A DNA stretch of 63,660 nucleotides from Dehalococcoidia bacterium (GTDB taxonomy: Bacteria; Chloroflexota; Dehalococcoidia; Tepidiformales; Tepidiformaceae), in contig JADYYG010000010.1 in the NCBI GenBank assembly GCA_020853755.1, positions 1 through 63,660 on the forward strand, in the 5' to 3' direction. Positions 59,359 through 63,660 of this stretch are shown here, one piece after another. The stretch's first letter is position 1; each line of letters opens with the position of its first letter. The translations under genes were made by a program, and so were the position numbers. The notes beneath the pieces are model-generated. The model searched no databases and was not told the DNA's origin. It worked only from the letters and a program-made list of their open reading frames with translations.

Positions 59359-61268
59359 CAGGAAGCTCCCCCTGTGCCTTCAGGACTGAACACCGGGGTG
59401 CGCGGTGCATTCGTTGCGCGCCCATTTGCATCGGCATGCGCGCCGTTGCCGGCGACGGAGACCGATCCGGCCGCCACCGAGTTCGGCGCAGGGCGGCCGA
59501 GCGCCTCCTCCTGGTCGCGCAGTTCGAGGTCGAAGATGCGCCGGTAGAGGCCTTCCTGTTCGAGCAGCTCGGTGTGCTTCCCGCGCTGGACCACGCGTCC
59601 ATGCTGGAGTACGAGGATCTCGTCGGCGCGGATAACGGTACGCAGACGCTGGGCGATGACGAAGGTGGTGCGGCCCTTCATCAGTTCGTTCAGGGCCTGC
59701 TGGATGAGGAACTCCGTCTGCGAGTCAACACTCGCGGTCGAGTCATCGAAGATGAGGATGCGGGGGTCGAGCAGCAACGTGCGGGCGATGGCGATGCGCT
59801 GCTTCTGGCCGCCGGAGAGAGTGACACCGCGTTCGCCGACCCATTCGTCGTAGCCGTAGGGCAGGCTGACGATGAAGTCGTGAATGCGGGCTGCCTTCGC
59901 CGCCGCTTCGATCTCTTCCTGCGAAGCTTCGGGCCGGCCGTAGGCGATGTTGTCGCGGATTGTCCCGATGAACAGGAAGACGTCCTGCTGGACGATGCCG
60001 ATGTTCTTGCGGAGCGATTCGAGCGTGACATCGCGGACGTCTTGCTCGTCGATGGTGATGCGGCCCGCGGTCACATCGTAGAAGCGCGGGATCAGGTTCA
60101 CGACCGTCGACTTGCCGGAACCGGTGGGCCCGAGGAGGGCGATGACCTTGCCCGGTTCGGCATCGATATCGACGTTCGAGAGCACGGCGCTCAGGTTGTC
60201 GTAGCCGAAGCTCACGTTTTCGAAGCGGACGTGCCCGGTGATGTCGGCCAGCGCCGGGGCGCCGGGCTTCTCCTGCACCGCCGACTGCGCATCGATCAGT
60301 TCGAACACGCGCTCCGCGGAGCTGATGCAGCGGGCGACGATGTTAATGATGAAGCCGACCGAGCGGACGGGAAGCTGGAGCGTGTTGAGCCAGAGGGTGA
60401 AGAGGGCGAGGTCGCCGACGCTGATTTCGCCCTTCGAAATGAAGTAGGCGCCGACGCCCACCGTGACCGCGACCTGGGCCGCCGAGACGCCCTGGAGCAT
60501 CGGCTGGTTGCCGGCGTGCACACGCGACGAGTAGTAGCTGAGGTCGGCCTGCTTCTTCGCAGCGTCGGAGAACTTCTTGCTTTCGAACGGCTCCTGGGCG
60601 AAGGCCTTGACGACACGAATGCCGGTCAGGCCCTCTTCGGCGACCTGCGTCATCTCCGCCTGGTTCTGCTGGATCTGCATCCAGACAGGCCGCAGCTTGC
60701 TGCTCGTGACGTACGAACGCCAGCCGAGGAAGGGCAGCGTGACCACACTGACAATGGCCAGCTGCCAGTGGATGACGAACATGCCGACGATGGAGATGAG
60801 CAGCATGATCGTAATGAAGGCGAGCCGCAGCGCGCCCATGTTCACGAACATGCGGATGTTCTCCACATCCTGCGTGGCGCGGGACATGATCTGGCCGGTC
60901 TGGGCCTTGTCGTGGTATGCATAGCTCAGGTGCTGGAGGTTGTCGTAGATCTCGTTGCGGATGTCGTAGGCGACGGACTGGCCGACGAGTTCGCCGAGGT
61001 ACTGCTGGCCGAACTGGGCAGCGCCGCGCCCGATGGCGAAGACCACCAGTGCGAGGGAGCCGAAGACGATGAGGTTGGCGTTGCCGTCGAGGGAGACGAG
61101 CTTGCCGGCGGCGTCTTCCTGCGGGTCGAGACCAAAGTCGATAGCGAAGCGGATGAGCAGGGGGCTGACCATCACGAAGGCGGACGCGCACATCATGCAG
61201 AGCCAGGCAAGCGCCAGCCGCCCCTTGTAGCGCTTCAGATACGGAATAAGGCGCAAAAGCCAGCGCAC
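59358..61268 (-). CDS. ABC exporter half-transporter, degenerate-site subunit
   Basis: 636 residues, same layout. Walker A GPTGSGKST and a canonical signature LSGGQKQRIAIAR, but Walker B reads FDDSTASVD, with Asp where the catalytic Glu should be. This is the mark of the degenerate site in heterodimeric exporters, and the partner has the matching non-consensus LSVGQ. The start is GTG 61268 with GGAGGAGAG ahead of it and a TATGAT box about 25 bases upstream. Confidence 0.92.
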   Translation of the reverse strand: MRWLLRLIPYLKRYKGRLALAWLCMMCASAFVMVSPLLIRFAIDFGLDPQEDAAGKLVSLDGNANLIVFGSLALVVFAIGRGAAQFGQQYLGELVGQSVAYDIRNEIYDNLQHLSYAYHDKAQTGQIMSRATQDVENIRMFVNMGALRLAFITIMLLISIVGMFVIHWQLAIVSVVTLPFLGWRSYVTSSKLRPVWMQIQQNQAEMTQVAEEGLTGIRVVKAFAQEPFESKKFSDAAKKQADLSYYSSRVHAGNQPMLQGVSAAQVAVTVGVGAYFISKGEISVGDLALFTLWLNTLQLPVRSVGFIINIVARCISSAERVFELIDAQSAVQEKPGAPALADITGHVRFENVSFGYDNLSAVLSNVDIDAEPGKVIALLGPTGSGKSTVVNLIPRFYDVTAGRITIDEQDVRDVTLESLRKNIGIVQQDVFLFIGTIRDNIAYGRPEASQEEIEAAAKAARIHDFIVSLPYGYDEWVGERGVTLSGGQKQRIAIARTLLLDPRILIFDDSTASVDSQTEFLIQQALNELMKGRTTFVIAQRLRTVIRADEILVLQHGRVVQRGKHTELLEQEGLYRRIFDLELRDQEEALGRPAPNSVAAGSVSVAGNGAHADANGRATNAPRTPVFSPEGTGGAS

Positions 61269-61345
61269 AGACTCTCCTCCATATTGAGGGAGCCTATCAT
61301 ACCTTGACGCGAACGTGAAGTTCGCACCGCACGAAATATCCCCGA

Positions 61346-61763
61346 TGCTGGCGCAATTTTGGATTGCCGATTTTGGATTCTAGATTCACCGGGCCAGCGG
61401 CGGTGGGGGCGGGGAATCCACAATCCCCAATCCGAAATCCCCAATCCAAAATCCAAAAGGGCCGCTCCTGCCTTGCGGTGGGAACGGCCCTCTGGTGTGT
61501 GGAGGTGTCGGCCGGGAACCCTGCCTGCGCATCCCTGTCACCGGGCGGGGAACCTGCTGGCGCAATTTTGGATTGCCGATTTTGGATTTTAGATTCACCA
61601 AGGCCAGCGGCGGTGGGGGGCGGGGAATCCACAATCCGAAATCCCCAATCCAAAATCCAAAAGGGCCGCCCCTGCCTTGCGGTGGGAACGGCCCTCTGGT
61701 GTGTGGAGGTGTCTGCCGGGAACCCTGCCTGCGCATCCCTGTCACCGGGCGGGGAGCCTGGCC
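61346..61763 (+). repeat. 209-bp tandem duplication with heptamer arms and a hairpin
   Basis: Two direct copies, 61346-61554 and 61555-61763, differ at only a few positions. Each contains a heptamer left arm, a right arm and the hairpin-forming AGGGCCG...CGGCCCT around a CCTTGCGGTGGGAA loop. No coding potential is clear. Confidence 0.85.
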
Positions 61764-62237
61764 CTTGCGGGCTGGGTTCTCTCCCGGGAGCGGTCCTGGC
61801 TTCGGGCTTGCGCCCGTGGGCCGGGACAAACAGCAGGCTCGCACCACTGCGCGCTGCCGGGCCTTGCGGCGCCGGGGGCTTTCCGGCCGGGCTGCCTTGC
61901 GGCGCCTCACAACCGGTACCACCCTGCCACCACACCGGTCACCCGGCCTGGCGGCCCCGCTGGTGGTGGCGGCGCTTCCGGGGCCGTGACCCCGAATCGC
62001 TTCGCCTTCGGCGTTTCCGGGCCGGTAAGCCCTTCCCCGCCTGCGGTGTGGCTCTCGGCCACCCCGCCTCCAACGCCGCGAAATGTAGCGGCCCTCGCGG
62101 CCACTTCCAAGCCACTTATGACGCCTTCGAGGAGTCCTTCACGAACCCTTGAACAACCCCCAACGATTACGTCTCACCCCGTGATTGGACAAGACAAAAC
62201 GAAGAGCAGGGAGCCGAGAAGGCTTATGTGACCCAAC
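61764..62237. other. GC-rich non-coding region
   Basis: Contains repeated CCTTGCGGC / CCTTGCGGG words and GGCCGG-rich stretches. The open frames across it have no recognisable protein features, so it is treated as non-coding. Confidence 0.6.
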
Positions 62238-62419
62238 CGATTTTGGATTCTCGATTTTGGATTTTGGATTCCCCGCCAGTCCGACCGATTGGGGATTGCG
62301 GATTTCGGATTGTGGATTCCCCAGCGGTCTGAACGATTGGGGATTGCGGATTGCAGACTCCGGGGCTGGAGGCGGGGCCAATCCGCAATCCAAAATCCCC
62401 AATCCGCAATCCGCAATAG
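62238..62419 (+). repeat. Long heptamer-repeat array
   Basis: Left-type GGATTNN units at 62238-62358, interrupted by CCCCGCCAGTCCGACC-like spacers, and right-type AATCCNN units at 62381-62419. Confidence 0.85.
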
Positions 62420-62420
62420 A

Positions 62421-62457
62421 ACCGGGGGCCGCCGCGTTACCGCAACGGCCCCCCGGT
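62421..62457. terminator. Strong GC-rich hairpin downstream of dnaK
   Basis: ACCGGGGGCCG pairs with CGGCCCCCCGGT (one-base bulge). It lies downstream of the dnaK stop on the minus strand. No T-run. Confidence 0.45.
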
Positions 62458-62486
62458 AAGACTTCGATCCTTGGCGAGCGGGCGGC

Positions 62487-62521
62487 TCAATCCAAAATCC
62501 GAAATCCCCAATCCAAAATCC
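62487..62521 (+). repeat. Heptamer array abutting the dnaK stop
   Basis: Five AATCCNN units ending directly at the dnaK stop codon (TAG, complement at 62522-62524). Confidence 0.8.
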
Positions 62522-63660
62522 CTAGACTTCCCGGAACTCGCCCTCCACGGTGCCTTCTTCGGCGCCGCCGGGGGCTGCTCCGCCGGCGAAGCCATCCGGG
62601 CCCGGTTCGCCCGCTGCCGCGCCGGCTGCGCCGTACACGGCCTCGCCGATCTTCGATAGCGAGCTGCTGAGGGCGTCGGTGGCGCTGCGCATGCGGTCGG
62701 CGTCATCGGATTCGATGGCGGCCTTCACATCGGCGATCTTCGCCTCGACGTCTGCCTTCAGGTCTGCGGGGACCTTGTCGGCGTTGTCGCGCAGCGTCTT
62801 CTCGGCCTGGTAGGCCATCGAGTCGGCCGTGTTCTTCAGTTCGATGGACTCGCGCTTCTTGCGGTCGTCATCGGCGAACAGTTCGGCCTCGCGCTGCATC
62901 CGATCGATCTCGTCCTTCGAGAGTCCGCCCGAGGACTGGATCGTGATCTTCTGCTCGCGTCCGCTGCCCTTATCCCGCGCGCCGACGTTCACGATGCCGT
63001 TCGCGTCGATGTCGAAAGTGACTTCGACCTGCGGGATGCCGCGCGGCGCCGGGAGGATGCCATCGAGGATGAACCGCCCGAGCGACTTATTGTCGTTCGA
63101 CATCGGCCGTTCGCCCTGGAGGACATGGATCTCCACGCTCGGCTGATTGTCCGCGGCCGTGCTGAAGGTCTGGCTCTTGGCCGTCGGGATGGTGGTGTTG
63201 CGCTGGATGATCGGGGTCATGACGCCGCCCAGGGTCTCGATGCCGAGGGTCAGCGGGGTGACGTCGAGCAAGAGGACGTCCTTCACGTCGCCCTTGAGGA
63301 CACCGGCCTGGACGGCGGCGCCGATGGCGACCACTTCGTCCGGGTTCACGCCCTTGTGCGGGTCCTTGCCGAAGTACTCCGCAACGATCCGCTGGACCGC
63401 GGGCATGCGCGTCTGGCCGCCAACCAGCACCACTTCGTCGATGTCGCCGGGCTTCTTGCCGGCGTCGGCGAGGGCCTTCTTCACCGGTTCGAGCGTGCCG
63501 GTCAGCAAATCGCCGACGAGTTGTTCGAGCTTCGCCCGGGTGAGGGAGATGTTGAGGTGCTTCGGGCCGCTGGCGTCGGCGGGGATGAACGGCAGGTTCA
63601 CGTCGGTCGACTGCGCGCTCGAAAGTTCGACCTTCGCCTTTTCGGCTTCGGCCTTGAGGC
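62522..63660 (-). CDS. dnaK: Chaperone DnaK (Hsp70), C-terminal part; 5' end outside window
   Basis: About 379 residues of the C-terminal half are present. The end of the ATPase domain ([39 protein letters not shown]) is followed by the linker [19 protein letters not shown], the substrate-binding domain ([20 protein letters not shown]) and the lid, ending in [10 protein letters not shown]. The frame is open to the window edge. Heptamers start at the stop codon. Confidence 0.95.
   Translation of the reverse strand, partial: LKAEAEKAKVELSSAQSTDVNLPFIPADASGPKHLNISLTRAKLEQLVGDLLTGTLEPVKKALADAGKKPGDIDEVVLVGGQTRMPAVQRIVAEYFGKDPHKGVNPDEVVAIGAAVQAGVLKGDVKDVLLLDVTPLTLGIETLGGVMTPIIQRNTTIPTAKSQTFSTAADNQPSVEIHVLQGERPMSNDNKSLGRFILDGILPAPRGIPQVEVTFDIDANGIVNVGARDKGSGREQKITIQSSGGLSKDEIDRMQREAELFADDDRKKRESIELKNTADSMAYQAEKTLRDNADKVPADLKADVEAKIADVKAAIESDDADRMRSATDALSSSLSKIGEAVYGAAGAAAGEPGPDGFAGGAAPGGAEEGTVEGEFREV

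Noticed and set aside
56452..59547. A 1031-residue plus-strand frame across the membrane protein and ABC gene
   Set aside because: Shadow frame; both underlying genes have clear motifs in other frames.
61364..62152. A 262-residue frame through the 209-bp repeats
   Set aside because: Its sequence is translated heptamers and duplicated GC-rich DNA; no start signal or domain.
62238..62419. CRISPR array
   Set aside because: The repeat unit is seven bases with no unique spacers and no cas genes.
3515..63660. High density of TTCGAA
   Set aside because: It seems much more common than expected by base composition, but most copies are Phe-Glu or the end of a C-ending codon followed by GAA, so codon choice explains it. 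A count by codon phase would settle it.

Overview
Organism. The window is GC-rich throughout, with long overlapping open frames on both strands. It mixes single-chain acyl-CoA carboxylase, CaiB-type CoA-transferase, soluble NAD-linked formate dehydrogenase, an R3H/AAA ATPase, a ResA/ResB pair and many intergenic heptanucleotide arrays. The best guess is a Chloroflexota bacterium, perhaps near the Dehalococcoidia/Tepidiformia. This is inference from gene content; no rRNA or other phylogenetic marker except a partial dnaK is present. No tRNA, rRNA, CRISPR array, phage or plasmid core was seen.

Layout. 1-3.5 kb: two small LuxR-type HTH proteins, several exported proteins of unknown function, and two nearly identical inverted heptamer-repeat cassettes. 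3.5-9.5 kb: an ATP-dependent DNA ligase, a fused biotin-dependent acyl-CoA carboxylase, and a divergent thiolase closed by a clear terminator. 9.5-14 kb: a potassium block of KimA-type transporter, small protein, KdpE-like regulator and short KdpD-like kinase. 14-20.6 kb: GNAT, a doubled CaiB-family protein, a RelE-type toxin-antitoxin pair, a GH1 beta-glucosidase, an MBL hydrolase and an enoyl-CoA hydratase. 20.7-27.8 kb: fdhD-fdsG-fdsB-fdsA with overlapping ends, then glyA. 27.8-34.7 kb: a NarL-like regulator, an HtrA-like protease, an HHE protein, pdxT, a GNAT-like protein, the R3H ATPase, tmk and a DUF4258/DUF2283 pair. 34.7-40.7 kb: DUF389 membrane protein, ResA/TlpA, ResB, and an MrfA-type helicase. 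40.7-42.2 kb: a REP-associated transposase with REP/REPIN copies, then hicBA. 42.2-48.9 kb: small regulators and enzymes, a J-domain/pentapeptide-repeat protein, and a TetR + ABC-2 exporter operon. 48.9-54.5 kb: two inverted M20 peptidase paralogues flanking a thioesterase, an MBL hydrolase, asd and a small membrane protein. 54.5-61.3 kb: a LuxR/lipoprotein pair, an aberrant SDR, a membrane protein and a heterodimeric ABC exporter. 61.3-63.66 kb: 1.25 kb of non-coding repeats, then the 3' part of dnaK.

How it works together. Most genes are housekeeping or acyl-CoA/one-carbon metabolism. Formate oxidation (FdsGBA, matured by FdhD) sits next to GlyA. Acyl-CoA carboxylase, thiolase, CaiB and enoyl-CoA hydratase point to fatty-acid or branched-acid metabolism. 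Genes inside operons usually overlap by 4 or 8 bases. Many operon-first genes instead have a -10-like hexamer only 5-8 bases before the start codon, which suggests leaderless mRNAs. The most notable non-coding structures are the RAYT/REPIN cluster, the inverted GGATTNN heptamer cassettes (one of which runs into the 5' end of tmk), and a 209-bp tandem duplication upstream of the ABC exporter.
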